Source: Martinezella miluonensis (GTDB taxonomy: Bacteria > Pseudomonadota > Alphaproteobacteria > Rhizobiales > Rhizobiaceae). From it: a stretch of DNA of 64,000 nt. Positions 39,188-53,022 of this stretch are shown here, piece by piece; positions within the stretch are counted from its first letter, which is position 1, and every line of letters starts with the position of its first letter. The stretch is taken from contig NZ_FMAH01000019.1 of NCBI RefSeq assembly GCF_900094545.1, positions 44,127 to 108,126 on the forward strand. The letters run 5' to 3'. The translations under genes and the position numbers were made by a program. The notes under the pieces are model-generated. The model was not told the DNA's origin, did not search any database, and was given only the letters and a program-made list of their open reading frames with translations.

Positions 39188-39247
39188 CTTTGTGCGTCAA
39201 GTTGGGAAGTCTCCTCGTCACATCGGTTCAGCTTGCTGAAACTTGGA

Positions 39248-39346
39248 GCAATTCCAGGAAAAGTGCATAGCGGTTTTCCGTCCGGAATTGCTTGAAAACA
39301 AAAGGATAGAGCGTTTTCGCGCTTCGAAGAAAAGCGGAAAGGCTCT
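39248..39346. repeat. rhizobial intergenic repeat, copy 2
   Basis: Same element as at 16739: GCAATTCC ... GGAATTGC ends (39248-39291) around the AGGAAAAGTGC and GCGGTTTTCCGTCC segments. A second AGAGC-type inverted pair ends at 39346. Its last bases run into the stop codon of the EVE gene. Confidence 0.75.
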
Positions 39347-39917
39347 AGGCCTGCAGACGGCGCTGCTTGACCACCTCAAGCTCACTCATCAGGATTTCCT
39401 CGAGAAACTCGAAGTCGGATTGTCCGAACTCAACGAGGCCGAACCTCAGCTTGTAGCCCCAGTTTCGGTCCTGAGTGAAATCGAGCCAGCCCAACAGAGG
39501 ACGAAGCGGCTGCTCGGGCGCGTCCAGCCAATCCACATCCTTGCGATAGGCTTTTCCGCAGCCCATCTCGGCAAGATAAGGCTCGCCCTCACGGACAAAA
39601 CCGATGGCGGTAAAGTTCTGGAAGCCGTCTCTTTCGCCCATTTTGACAGATGGGGAGTAGTAGACGATGCCGTCGCCCGGTTTGATACGCTTCAAAGGGG
39701 CTCGCTTGCCGTGGTTCACCTGCATGAAGCCATGCTTGCGCCCAAGGCGTACATGCTCGGCGCTAGCCACTGCCAGCCAATAGGATCTCCGCTCCGGCTC
39801 AGGCCGCCGGGACGATGTATTGGCGTGCGGGAAAAGGCGCACCGTAGCGCCTTGCTGGATGGTGTCTTCCCGCGGGAAAAGCGCGGCATCGGTACGATCG
39901 CTTGCTTTGAATGTCAT
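39345..39917 (-). CDS. EVE domain protein
   Basis: The 190-residue product has an EVE domain (about 45-185): [50 protein letters not shown] and [28 protein letters not shown] domains are PUA-like relatives of YTH domains and are thought to bind modified bases in DNA or RNA. No restriction or methylation genes are adjacent, so the target is unknown. ATG 39917 has GGGAG upstream. The stop codon lies at the edge of an intergenic repeat. Confidence 0.82.
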   Translation of the reverse strand: MTFKASDRTDAALFPREDTIQQGATVRLFPHANTSSRRPEPERRSYWLAVASAEHVRLGRKHGFMQVNHGKRAPLKRIKPGDGIVYYSPSVKMGERDGFQNFTAIGFVREGEPYLAEMGCGKAYRKDVDWLDAPEQPLRPLLGWLDFTQDRNWGYKLRFGLVEFGQSDFEFLEEILMSELEVVKQRRLQA

Positions 39918-40011
39918 GGTCGTCTCCCGTCTTTGGTATGAGACAAATATAGACGACCATGCTGTCAATTTTTGTCAGCAGTCTTGCGAACTGACAACAG
40001 ACTTTCCGATG

Positions 40012-41409
40012 TCAGGCGGCGGCCTTCTCCGAACGCACCAGAATGTAGAAGCGCGTGCACAGCATCGCGGCCGCCGAGCCTAGGCCGAGCAGGAAGCCGA
40101 ACCATATGCCGATGCCGCCGAATTGGAGCGGGAATGCCAGCAGCCAAGCCAGGAAGAAGCCGATCGGCCAATAGGCGATCAACGCCATGATCATCGGCAC
40201 GCGAGCATCCTTCAGGCCGCGCAGCAGGCCGCTGGCGATCGACTGCAGCCCATCGACCAACTGGAACAGACCCGCCACGACGATCAGCGGCGCCGCATAG
40301 GCAAGCACCTTCGGCGCATCGGCGGAGGTGACATCCAGGAACCAGCTTCCGAACCATGTCGGCATGGTCGCGAACAGGATACTGCCGAGGAGCGAGATGC
40401 AGCTCGAAACGACAAGTACGACGATCGCCGCACGCTTCAGACCAAGATGATCGCCCTGCCCGTGCGCGACACCGACCCGCACCGTCGCGGCCTGGCTGAG
40501 CCCAAGCGGGATCATGAAGGCAATCGACGCCCATTGCAGCGCAATACCATGCGCTGCAAGCTCGATCGTGCCGATCTGCCCCATCAGCAACGACGCTGCC
40601 GTGAACAGGCTGACTTCGGCGAGAACTGTGACGCTGATCGGGAAACCGAGGCGGATCACGTCCCACAAGGCATGCCAATCGGGGCGCCAGAAGCGGACGA
40701 AAATCTCATAGCGGCGCGTATCCTCATGGGCTTGAACATAAGCGACGATGAAGAAGAAGCCGGCCGTCTGCACCGCGACCGACACGATTGCCGCACCGTG
40801 CAGCCCCATCGCCGGCAGGCCGAAATGGCCGAGCACGAGGATGTAGGCAAGCACCGCATTCATGACGAGCATGGCAATGGTGACCTTGAGGATGATACCG
40901 GCGCGACCGATGGCGCTCACCAAGGCGCGGATGACATTGTAGAGCAGCCCGGGCAACAGGGCGAAATGGCCGATATCGATATAGCCGCTGGCCAGCCGCG
41001 CTACATCCGGCTTCTGCCCGGCCGCCAAAAGGATCTGCTCGGAATAGAAGAAGGCAGGCTGCGCGATGAGCCAATAGGCCGTCACGACCCACAGGCCCAT
41101 GCGCAGGGCTCGGCGAACCGAAGCCACATCCCCTTGACCATAGGCCTGCGCCACCAGCGGCACCACGGCAATGGAGAAGCCCGAACCGAAAATAAGAATC
41201 GTGAACAGGAACTGAGCGGCGAGCACCATGGCAGCGAGTTGCTCGGCACCGAGCCGGCCAACGATCATCACGTCTGTGGTGTTGATGCCGAGCTGCGCCA
41301 ATTGCGCGCCAATCAGCGGTATGCCGAGCGCAAGAGTTGCACGAATATGTGCAGACCACGAATTATTATTGTCATGCGCGAGCGGGCGCGCAGCGAACGG
41401 CATATCCAT
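40012..41409 (-). CDS. MATE family multidrug efflux transporter
   Basis: The 465-residue protein has twelve hydrophobic segments in two MatE repeats, with LGIPLIGAQLAQLGINTTDVMIVGRLGAEQLAAMVLA in the first and LGFPISVTVLAEVSLFTAASLLMGQIGTIELAAHGIALQWA in the second. This matches NorM-type exporters, which remove cationic compounds using Na+ or H+. An earlier frame start (41439) is less likely than ATG 41409. Specific substrates cannot be predicted. Confidence 0.9.
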   Translation of the reverse strand: MDMPFAARPLAHDNNNSWSAHIRATLALGIPLIGAQLAQLGINTTDVMIVGRLGAEQLAAMVLAAQFLFTILIFGSGFSIAVVPLVAQAYGQGDVASVRRALRMGLWVVTAYWLIAQPAFFYSEQILLAAGQKPDVARLASGYIDIGHFALLPGLLYNVIRALVSAIGRAGIILKVTIAMLVMNAVLAYILVLGHFGLPAMGLHGAAIVSVAVQTAGFFFIVAYVQAHEDTRRYEIFVRFWRPDWHALWDVIRLGFPISVTVLAEVSLFTAASLLMGQIGTIELAAHGIALQWASIAFMIPLGLSQAATVRVGVAHGQGDHLGLKRAAIVVLVVSSCISLLGSILFATMPTWFGSWFLDVTSADAPKVLAYAAPLIVVAGLFQLVDGLQSIASGLLRGLKDARVPMIMALIAYWPIGFFLAWLLAFPLQFGGIGIWFGFLLGLGSAAAMLCTRFYILVRSEKAAA

Positions 41410-41557
41410 CACGAAAACTCGATCTTTTGAAACGCGCAAACCGCCCTACCAATGCGTGCGCGAGCTTGCGGCATTATCGCAACTTAGGGCGAAAAGCCAG
41501 CCGACAAGACCGAAGTGCTAAAGAATTCATCATATCATCAAAATATCTGATGAAATT

Positions 41558-42814
41558 CTAGGCTGCCTCTCCGGCTTCCGATTGTGCAACCGTCGTCGGC
41601 ACGGTCTTGCGGACCTTCGTCAGCAGCACCACGAGAGATATGGCAATCAGAATTGCGCTCATGATGAATGGCGCGCCGGCAAAGACCACAGGTGCCGTCG
41701 GCGCAGTATAGTAGCTGAATAGATACGGGAACAACAAAGGCCCGACAATTGCCGTGATACTCGTCAGGCTGCCAAGCGCCCCCTGTAGCTCGCCCTGCGC
41801 CGAAGGCGGAACCTTGCTGGCGGCGATGGAGCGAAGCGGCGCATCTGCGACATTTTCGATAACGGTCAGGACAACAACCGCATAGACCATCCAGCCCTGC
41901 CAAGCGAAAGCGTAGCCCATCAGGCCGAGGCAGGAGAACGCGAGCCCAAGCAACGCAGTCTTCCACTCACCGAGCAAGGGCACCAGTCGAGGCAGGACGA
42001 GGCCCATGACGATCGCCGCGCCGATACCGTATACGCCAAGGGAAAAGCCGATTTCTCCTTCGCTCCAATTATAGCGATAGGAGGTGACGAAAGCCCAAAC
42101 CGCCGGATAGACGCCATGCGCCAGCCAGTTCAGGAACATCACGACGCAGACCCAGCCGATGCCATGATAACGCCGTATCTGCCTGAGCGCGCCGAGCGGA
42201 TTGGCGCGCCGAATGTCGAACGGCCGGCGATTCCTAGCGTCCAGCGTTTCCGGCAGTAGGAAATAGGCGCCTACGAAATTCAAAAATGCCAAAACAGCAG
42301 CGCCGTAGAAGGGAACGCGCGGACCGAATTCGCCGAGAAAACCGCCGATGACCGGCCCAAGCACGAAGCCGACGCCGAAAGCCATGCCGATCAGGCCGAA
42401 ATTCTTCGCCCGGTTCTCGTCATTGCTGATATCGGCGATGTAGGCCGAGCAGGTCGAGAAGCTCGCGCCGCTGATACCGGCGAGAATGCGGCCGACGAAC
42501 AGCATCCAGTAGGAACCGGCGATTGCGCAGATGAAATTGTCGATCGCAAACGTCAGCACCGAAGCGAGCAGCAGCGGACGGCGACCGAAGCGATCGCTCA
42601 GATTGCCGATCAGTGGCGAAAACAGAAACTGCATTGCGGCGTAGGCCAGCAGCAGCCAGCCGCCTTCCGTGGCCGCGGCGCTGACGGACGCGCCGGTCAA
42701 CTCTTCCAGATATTTCGGCATGACCGGCATGATGATCGCAATGCCGATGACGTCGAGGAAGAGGATGAGGAAGACGAGGAACAAGCCGCGCCGTGCAAAT
42801 TTCTGATCGATCAT
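41558..42814 (-). CDS. TetA-type major facilitator efflux protein
   Basis: The 418-residue protein has twelve membrane segments. Its first third, [24 protein letters not shown] then [20 protein letters not shown] and [23 protein letters not shown], follows the 12-TM drug:H+ antiporter (Tet/TCR) family. The loop 2-3 motif [11 protein letters not shown] is intact. It probably exports a drug or metabolite; tetracycline should not be assumed. It lies on the same strand as the LysR gene upstream, separated by 158 bases. Confidence 0.87.
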   Translation of the reverse strand: MIDQKFARRGLFLVFLILFLDVIGIAIIMPVMPKYLEELTGASVSAAATEGGWLLLAYAAMQFLFSPLIGNLSDRFGRRPLLLASVLTFAIDNFICAIAGSYWMLFVGRILAGISGASFSTCSAYIADISNDENRAKNFGLIGMAFGVGFVLGPVIGGFLGEFGPRVPFYGAAVLAFLNFVGAYFLLPETLDARNRRPFDIRRANPLGALRQIRRYHGIGWVCVVMFLNWLAHGVYPAVWAFVTSYRYNWSEGEIGFSLGVYGIGAAIVMGLVLPRLVPLLGEWKTALLGLAFSCLGLMGYAFAWQGWMVYAVVVLTVIENVADAPLRSIAASKVPPSAQGELQGALGSLTSITAIVGPLLFPYLFSYYTAPTAPVVFAGAPFIMSAILIAISLVVLLTKVRKTVPTTVAQSEAGEAA

Positions 42815-42972
42815 GGAGTTGCCTTTTAGGGCTCCGTCTCCATGAAAGAGACAGAACGTGAACGAAAAACGAGGATGTTCCCTTACATAAAGATTTTAGC
42901 CGAAACAATCCGTGAACGCTTCAATCTTATTGATTTATCGACGGGTTTTTTTGATCTTTGGGCCCGCGGCGT

Positions 42973-43884
42973 CTATCTGTCGCGGCTGCGCCGCTGCTCG
43001 AGATTGAGGAAATCGACGAAGGCCCGCAGCGACGCCGGCATGTGTCTACGGTTGGCATAGTAAAGAAACGGGCCGGAAAACGCCGTGTCCCACTCTTCAA
43101 GGATCGGCACCAATTCACCTCTGGCGATCTGCGGCGCGAGGAACTCCCGAAAGGTTCGGATGATACCGAGGCCGGCAACGGCCGCACTGCGCTCGATCTC
43201 GATCGAATTCGTGGCAACGACCATCGAGGGAGCGATGAAGATCGTCTCTCCGTTCCTTTCGAACTCCCAGGGCGCGATCGATCCGCTCAGGAACCGATGG
43301 CGGATGCAGCGATGCTCAAGTATGTCGCGTGGATGCTGCGGGGCGCCGTTTGTGGCGAGATAGGCCGGTGCGGCCGCGGTGATGTAATGTTGTTGACGCG
43401 GCCCGATCGGCACGGCGATCATGTCCTTTTCCAGCCTCTCGTCGTAGCGAACTCCCGCATCATATCCGGCCGCCACCACATCGATGAAACTGTCTTCGGC
43501 GACGACTTCGACGGAGATTGCTGGGTATTGCTTCAGAAAACGACTAATAATATCGGGCATGACGACGATGGCGGCGACGGTCGGCACATTCAGCCGTAAA
43601 GTCCCGCCGACGCTGTCGCGGAAGCTGTTGATATCATCGAGCGCCACGGCGATCTCGCTCATGGCGGGCGTCAGGCGCTCCATCAATCGCTCCCCCGCCT
43701 CCGTCGGCGTCACGCTTCGGGTCGTGCGATTGAGCAGCCGAACCGCCAGTCGCTCCTCCAGCCGGCGGACGGCCTCGCTCAAGGACGAGGCGGAAACGCC
43801 ACGCTTGCGAGCCGCTTCACGAAAGCTGCGCTCACGAGCAACGGCAGTGAAGGCGACGAGATCGGCCAGCGGCAAGTCATCCAT
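42973..43884 (-). CDS. LysR family regulator, divergent from aldo/keto reductase
   Basis: From ATG 43884 the product is 303 residues. The N-terminal winged HTH reads LVAFTAVARERSFREAARKRGVSASSLSEAVRRLEERLAVRLLNRTTRSVTPTEAGERL (about 7-66). The usual effector domain follows. It belongs to the CrgA-like subgroup that often controls a neighbouring oxidoreductase. The aldo/keto reductase at 44008 is divergent with a 123-base shared upstream region, a typical regulator-target arrangement. Confidence 0.88.
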   Translation of the reverse strand: MDDLPLADLVAFTAVARERSFREAARKRGVSASSLSEAVRRLEERLAVRLLNRTTRSVTPTEAGERLMERLTPAMSEIAVALDDINSFRDSVGGTLRLNVPTVAAIVVMPDIISRFLKQYPAISVEVVAEDSFIDVVAAGYDAGVRYDERLEKDMIAVPIGPRQQHYITAAAPAYLATNGAPQHPRDILEHRCIRHRFLSGSIAPWEFERNGETIFIAPSMVVATNSIEIERSAAVAGLGIIRTFREFLAPQIARGELVPILEEWDTAFSGPFLYYANRRHMPASLRAFVDFLNLEQRRSRDR

Positions 43885-44007
43885 TGTGCGAAATTCCAAA
43901 CAACCCGTTTTGATTTACCTGGATTATCGCACAGGGATCAATGGAGTAAAACAGTGTCGACATAGGCTTCTGCAGATGAGTGCGCGCCTGCGCGAGGGAG
44001 AATGACG

Positions 44008-45000
<993 letters not shown>

Positions 45001-45015
45001 CAAGTTGAACACGCT

Positions 45016-45044
45016 GCCCGCTCGCCGGTGTTCCGGGAGCGGGC
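45016..45044. terminator. possible bidirectional terminator hairpin
   Basis: GCCCGCTC/GAGCGGGC with an inner CCGG/CCGG lies between the convergent aldo/keto reductase and metallopeptidase genes. There is no T-run, so it may only stabilise 3' ends. Confidence 0.4.
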
Positions 45045-45052
45045 AAGCAAGA

Positions 45053-45973
45053 TCAGACCGGATTGTTCAGCGTATCGCAATCGCTGAGCTTGCCGGAATC
45101 GAAGCCCTTCTTGAACCACTTCACACGCTGCGCCGAGGTGCCATGGTTGAAGCTGTCGGGAACGACATAGCCCTGCGTACGCTTCTGCAGCGTATCGTCG
45201 CCGATCTGCTGGGCGGCGTTCAGCGCCTCCTCAAGATCGCCGGCCTGCAATATGCCCTTCTGCTGCGTGAACTTGCCCCAGATGCCGGCAAAGCAATCGG
45301 CCTGCAGCTCGATGCGCACTGACATCTTGTTGGCGTCCACCTCGCTCATGGTGCGGCGGGCCTGATTGAACTTCGGCAGGATGCCGAGCTGATCCTGAAC
45401 ATGGTGGCCGACTTCATGCGCCACGACATAGGCCTGCGCGAAATCACCGGCCGCACCGAACTGATCCTTCATCTGCTTGAAGAAGGCCATGTCGAGATAG
45501 ACTTTCTGATCGCTCGGACAATAGAAGGGGCCGGTCGCGGCCGAAGCCTGTCCGCAAGCCGAAGGGAAGCTGCCGGAGAACAGCACCAATTTCGGGTCCG
45601 TGTAGGTCTTCCCCATCGACTTGAAGATGCCCGTCCAGGTATCCTCGGTATCGGCGAGAACCGTCGCAACGAACTGCTTCATCTCGTCATTGGCCGGCTG
45701 GCCGCCGCTGCCACTCGAGGTACTCTGCTGATATCCGGAGCCGCCGCCCTCCAGCACACCGGTCTGCTGCAGCAGGCCTATGACATCGACGCCCATGGCT
45801 CTCAGGATCAGGAAGATCACGGCAAGGACGATGATGGTGCGAAAGCTCAAACCGCCTCCGCCTATGCCGCCGCCGGGAAAACGAAAGCCACCGCCCCCCG
45901 TACCGCCCCCGATCGGCGATGAGCCGCGTTCGTCCTCGATATTGTCGGATTGCCGACGCCCCTTCCAATCCAT
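45053..45973 (-). CDS. membrane-anchored neutral zinc metallopeptidase (PF04228 type)
   Basis: The 306-residue protein has a glycine-rich N-terminal segment (about 18-42) and one membrane helix (about 43-62). The soluble domain carries the zinc motif VVAHEVGHHVQDQLG (HExxH near 190-200) and the third ligand region RIELQADCFAGIWG. Cys-containing SACGQASAATGPFYCPSDQKVYLDMAFF is typical of the YpfJ-like family. ATG 45973 has AGGAGGTG upstream. Members are often called putative neutral metallopeptidases with unknown substrates. Confidence 0.88.
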   Translation of the reverse strand: MDWKGRRQSDNIEDERGSSPIGGGTGGGGFRFPGGGIGGGGLSFRTIIVLAVIFLILRAMGVDVIGLLQQTGVLEGGGSGYQQSTSSGSGGQPANDEMKQFVATVLADTEDTWTGIFKSMGKTYTDPKLVLFSGSFPSACGQASAATGPFYCPSDQKVYLDMAFFKQMKDQFGAAGDFAQAYVVAHEVGHHVQDQLGILPKFNQARRTMSEVDANKMSVRIELQADCFAGIWGKFTQQKGILQAGDLEEALNAAQQIGDDTLQKRTQGYVVPDSFNHGTSAQRVKWFKKGFDSGKLSDCDTLNNPV

Positions 45974-46066
45974 AGTGCACCTCCTGGCGATGCCTAAAAT
46001 CAAAGTCCCTTGAGGCATTTATATATCCAGGAAGGCGGACAAAGCCAGTTGGCTATCGACAGAAGA

Positions 46067-46558
46067 TCAGGTTAAGCGGCGGCGGTGCCACAATTCTTTG
46101 GACACAGCCCATAGAAGAACGAGCGCAATAGCTGCCAGGACAGCAAAGGGTGCAATTTCGTCGCCGGTAAAAACTATCTTGTTCATCATGCGGCCTGGAA
46201 TGAACGTAAATATCCCAGCGCCGACGATCCCGCCGAAATAGAGGCCTCTGACGATCCGTTTATGTGCCTTGATATTGTGATTGCGGGCATTGACGATGGC
46301 TCCCCAGCAACCGAAGAGAACGTATAGCGAGAGCAGATGAATGGGGCTGAAGCCGTAGAACATGTTGATCTGGTGAATGAAGAAGCTCGACAGCGCCGTG
46401 ATCACCATCAGGCACAGCCATATCTTGCCGAGCAGGCGATGCCCGGGCGTGCCCTTGGGTCTCAGCAGAAGATAAGCGCCAAGCAAGGCAGCCGGAACGA
46501 CCGCCGCAACGTGGACCTGAATTGCGATCGGGGCATTAAGAAGCGGCTCGAAAGTCAT
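46067..46558 (-). CDS. DUF2306-type membrane protein
   Basis: The 163-residue protein has four hydrophobic segments with polar loops containing PLLLLRPKGTPGHRLLGK-type and NARNHNIKAHKRIVRG residues. His residues in these loops are characteristic of DUF2306 membrane proteins, which may be related to heme- or quinone-handling membrane proteins, though this is unproven. It is divergent from the LytTR regulator gene at 46645, leaving 86 bases for both promoters. Confidence 0.78.
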   Translation of the reverse strand: MTFEPLLNAPIAIQVHVAAVVPAALLGAYLLLRPKGTPGHRLLGKIWLCLMVITALSSFFIHQINMFYGFSPIHLLSLYVLFGCWGAIVNARNHNIKAHKRIVRGLYFGGIVGAGIFTFIPGRMMNKIVFTGDEIAPFAVLAAIALVLLWAVSKELWHRRRLT

Positions 46559-46644
46559 GGTGGGGATCCGGTTGAGTTTGCCGAGCCTTTCCGCGATATT
46601 GTTGTTCTCTCAATCGAAATTGCGCGGAAAAACGGGAAAAATTC

Positions 46645-47469
46645 GTGGATCACACCTTTCTGCAATCCACGCTTCGCGAATTGCAGGTCGCCTGGCGCTC
46701 GCCGCGGCTCTGGGCAACCTTCGTTATCGTCGTCCTGATCTTCGCCGTAACCGGCCCCTACGGCACGTTTGCGCAGCTGAGGCCTGGAGCGCGGCTTGGC
46801 TATTGGCTCGTCCTTCATGCCATGGCCTGGTCCATAGCAATCCTTTTCTCGGTTGTGGCCGAAGTCCTCCTGCGCAAATGGATCTCGAGCATGTTCGCCC
46901 GGATGATGACGGGATCGATCATTGCCGCGCTGCCGATCGGCTTCGGCATCTCGCTCGTCGATCTGGCATTCTTCGGTACCGCGCCCACCGTGACGGGCAG
47001 CTTGCATCAATCGCTCACGTCAATACCGCTTTGCCTGCTTTTCTGTTTCCTCGCCTATATGACGATGCACCAGCAGATCGCGATTGCAGCCGAAGCACCA
47101 AACGACGAGAAGCTGGCGCCTGACCCCATAAAGACATCCGAGATAAAGGCGCTGCCCGCGCAAGCACCGATCCTGTCGCGCCTGAAGCCGGAAAATCGGG
47201 GAGCGCTCGTAAGGCTCGCCGTGCGGGATCATTATACCGAGGTTGTCACCAGCCGCGGCCGCGAACTCGTCCTCTTGCGCTTTGGCGATGCACTGATGGA
47301 ACTTGGCGACACCGAAGGCATGCGCCTGCATCGATCACACTGGATAGCAACATGCCATGTCGCCGGGTTGAGACGCGATAACGGCAAGCTTTTCGTCGTT
47401 GCGCGTGACGGCACCGAAATGCCCGTGAGCCGCTCCTATGCCGAGGCGGTCCGCCGCCGTTTCGGCTAG
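46645..47469 (+). CDS. membrane-bound LytTR DNA-binding regulator
   Basis: The 274-residue protein starts with GTG. Four membrane segments span about residues 20-150. After a short linker comes a LytTR domain (about 175-274): LVRLAVRDHYTEVVTSRG, LVLLRFGDALMEL, GMRLHRSHWIA and DGTEMPVSRSYAEAVRRRFG. LytTR domains bind DNA through beta strands. Fusion to a membrane part without a kinase suggests one-component signalling from the membrane. The divergent DUF2306 membrane gene is an obvious candidate target or partner. Confidence 0.85.
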   Translation: MDHTFLQSTLRELQVAWRSPRLWATFVIVVLIFAVTGPYGTFAQLRPGARLGYWLVLHAMAWSIAILFSVVAEVLLRKWISSMFARMMTGSIIAALPIGFGISLVDLAFFGTAPTVTGSLHQSLTSIPLCLLFCFLAYMTMHQQIAIAAEAPNDEKLAPDPIKTSEIKALPAQAPILSRLKPENRGALVRLAVRDHYTEVVTSRGRELVLLRFGDALMELGDTEGMRLHRSHWIATCHVAGLRRDNGKLFVVARDGTEMPVSRSYAEAVRRRFG

Positions 47470-47572
47470 CGGAGGCAAAGCATGCAGGATTCATGTCGAT
47501 TCCGCGATTTATGGGGTTCCGTTTGCAAATACATTTGCCTATAAGCCGCTTCTAGCCTGAAAAGACTTGCCC

Positions 47573-47612
47573 ATGCGCCCCGGCCGGTGATCTCCCACCC
47601 TGGCCGGTTTTT
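47573..47612 (+). promoter_or_regulatory. carB leader: five-codon ORF overlapping a terminator-like hairpin
   Basis: CCGGCC + GGTG (47580-47589) pairs with CACC + GGCCGG (47596-47607), followed by TTTTT, just 28 bases before the carB ATG. ATG 47573 opens Met-Arg-Pro-Gly-Arg-stop, whose codons cover the 5' arm of the stem. A -10-like CTATAA lies at 47539-47544. This layout suggests transcription attenuation of carB, possibly sensing arginine, though the peptide has no good ribosome site. Confidence 0.45.
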
Positions 47613-47640
47613 CGCGCAACCAAAAAACGGATGTGAGCCC

Positions 47641-51129
<3,489 letters not shown>

Positions 51130-51346
51130 GTGGGATTTGTCGGGACGGATGTGAGCAGCGATAGCCGGCTCACATCCGCCGCGGCTTCATGAGGCCAGTA
51201 CGACGATCATGAGTGCCACCCCCTCACCAAGAACAGGCGATCTGGCTTCAACGGAAGCGAGTGGGGAGCAGCACTCTTTTGAGCATCGAATCTTCTGGAA
51301 ATCGGCTGTCGCAATCTGCTATAGATGACAAAATGATGGCTCTACT

Positions 51347-51382
51347 GGTTCCGAAGCACCCCTTCGGAACCTGTTTTCTTTT
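51347..51382 (+). terminator. terminator-like hairpin in the greA leader
   Basis: GGTTCCGAAG pairs perfectly with CTTCGGAACC around CACCC, followed by TGTTTTCTTTT. It lies 218 bases after carB and 42 bases before greA. A CTATAG -10-like box at 51319-51324 would place it inside a greA leader; otherwise it ends carB transcripts. Confidence 0.6.
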
Positions 51383-51424
51383 GTGTGTGCGGAAGAGCAG
51401 CGCAGGGACTGAAGGATAAGGAAA

Positions 51425-51901
51425 ATGGTTGAAAAGGTACCGATGACGCAGAACGGGTTCGTCAAGCTGCAGGAAGAACTGCGCTGGCGTCAGCAGGAAG
51501 AGCGCCCGCGAATCATCGAGGCAATTGCGGAAGCTCGCGCCCATGGCGATCTCTCCGAAAACGCCGAGTACCATGCCGCCAAGGAAGCACAGAGCCACAA
51601 TGAAGGCCGCATCGGCGAGCTGGAAGACCTGACAGCACGCGCCGAAGTCATCGACCTCACCAAGATGTCTGGCTCGAAGATCAAGTTCGGCGCCAAGGTG
51701 AAGCTCGTCGACGAAGATACCGAGGAAGAAAAGATCTATCAGATCGTCGGCGATCAGGAAGCCGACGTGAAGGCCGGCCGTATCTCCATCTCCTCGCCGA
51801 TCGCACGCGCTCTCATCGGCAAGGAAGTCGGCGATTCCATCGAGGTCAATGCGCCAGGCGGCGCCAAGGCGTACGAAATCCTCTCCATCACCTGGGGCTG
51901 A
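51425..51901 (+). CDS. greA: transcription elongation factor GreA
   Basis: The 158-residue protein has the N-terminal coiled-coil domain (about 8-75, with the acidic tip [15 protein letters not shown]) that reaches into the polymerase secondary channel. The C-terminal FKBP-like domain contains [30 protein letters not shown]. GreA stimulates transcript cleavage by backtracked polymerase. Length matches E. coli GreA. AAGGATAAGG precedes the ATG. The leader carries a terminator-like hairpin, and the LPS glycosyltransferase gene follows with no gap. Confidence 0.96.
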   Translation: MVEKVPMTQNGFVKLQEELRWRQQEERPRIIEAIAEARAHGDLSENAEYHAAKEAQSHNEGRIGELEDLTARAEVIDLTKMSGSKIKFGAKVKLVDEDTEEEKIYQIVGDQEADVKAGRISISSPIARALIGKEVGDSIEVNAPGGAKAYEILSITWG

Positions 51902-52987
51902 TTGCCGGTGCGCGATCGTGATTCAGCGCATGCCTCCGATCTCCGCGAGATCGAGATCATCGCGACGAATTTCAAACGCCGGTTGTCCGGCGTTACCTCG
52001 ACGATCGTGCAGCTCATCCCCAAGCAGATCGAGCTTGGCTATCATATAGCTACGCTCGGCCCTGGCCTGCCGGAGGATCTGCCCAAGCTCGGCTGGCGCA
52101 GGCTCCCAGGCCTCTGGATAAAGCCCCGCCGGCATCGCAAGCGCGTCTGGCACGCCCGCCGCAACAACGAGATGCTGGTGGGCCTGCTGCTGCGCTCCGT
52201 CCTGCGCATGCCCCTGAAGCTGGTCTTCACTTCGGCGGCGCAGCGACACCACAGCGCCTATACGCGCTGGCTCATCCGCCATATGGACGCCGTCATCGCC
52301 ACCAGCACGCGCTCCGGCAGTTTCTTGCTGGTGCCGCACACTGTCATCCAGCATGGCGTCGATCTCAATCGCTTTCATCCGCCGGAAACCCCTGACGATC
52401 GGATGGCCGCCACCGGCCTACCCGGCACCTATTTGATCGGTTGCTTCGGTCGTGTCCGGCATCAAAAAGGCACCGATCTTTTCGTCAAGGCGATGATAGA
52501 GCTTCTGCCGCGCTATCCGGATTGGACGGCGATTGTCTGCGGCCGGGTCACGGCTGAACATCGCGGCTTCGGCGAAGAACTGGAAAAAATGGTCACCGCC
52601 GCCGGCCTTTCCGACCGCATCCGCTTTATGGGCGAAGTCGATGACATCAAGCCGTGGTATCGCCGCGCGACCCTTTACGTCGCCCCTTCCCGCAACGAAG
52701 GTTTCGGGCTGACGCCGCTCGAAGCCATGGCGTCGCGCACCGCAGTCGTCGCCTCCGATGCCGGTGCCTATGCGGAGATGATCGTTCCGGGTGAAACCGG
52801 CGCCGTCGTCCCTGCCGGGGACGGTGAAGCCCTGACCAGAGCTATCGGCTTCTACCTGGCCAATCCCGAGGAAGCACTGCGCCAGGGCGACAATGCCGTC
52901 CGCCATGTGCGCAGCGAATTTGCCTTGGAAAAGGAAGCGACTGCCATCGGAGACGTCTATCGGCAGCTGCTTGCCACAAACCGCTGA
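51902..52987 (+). CDS. lpcC: LPS core glycosyltransferase, LpcC/LpsB type
   Basis: The GT4-type protein is up to 361 residues. It has the N-terminal IEIIATNFKRRLSGVTSTIVQLIP, a HGVDLNRFHPP loop, and GCFGRVRHQKGTDLFVKAM. The donor-binding segment is APSRNEGFGLTPLEAMASRTAVVASDAGAYAEMI with EGFGLTPLE (E-x7-E). The rhizobial LPS core mannosyltransferase LpcC/LpsB has this sequence style and sits next to greA and trxB/lrp in related genomes, from memory. It acts at the cytoplasmic face on the LPS inner core. It starts at TTG directly after the greA stop, or at GTG 51908, implying coupling. Confidence 0.8.
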   Translation: MPVRDRDSAHASDLREIEIIATNFKRRLSGVTSTIVQLIPKQIELGYHIATLGPGLPEDLPKLGWRRLPGLWIKPRRHRKRVWHARRNNEMLVGLLLRSVLRMPLKLVFTSAAQRHHSAYTRWLIRHMDAVIATSTRSGSFLLVPHTVIQHGVDLNRFHPPETPDDRMAATGLPGTYLIGCFGRVRHQKGTDLFVKAMIELLPRYPDWTAIVCGRVTAEHRGFGEELEKMVTAAGLSDRIRFMGEVDDIKPWYRRATLYVAPSRNEGFGLTPLEAMASRTAVVASDAGAYAEMIVPGETGAVVPAGDGEALTRAIGFYLANPEEALRQGDNAVRHVRSEFALEKEATAIGDVYRQLLATNR

Positions 52988-53022
52988 AGCAGCAGGTTGA
53001 CGCCGAGGTCAAGCAACATGCG

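Noticed and set aside
40123..41430. 435-codon plus-strand ORF opposite the MATE gene
   Set aside because: Highly charged, His/Arg-rich shadow of a membrane-protein gene.
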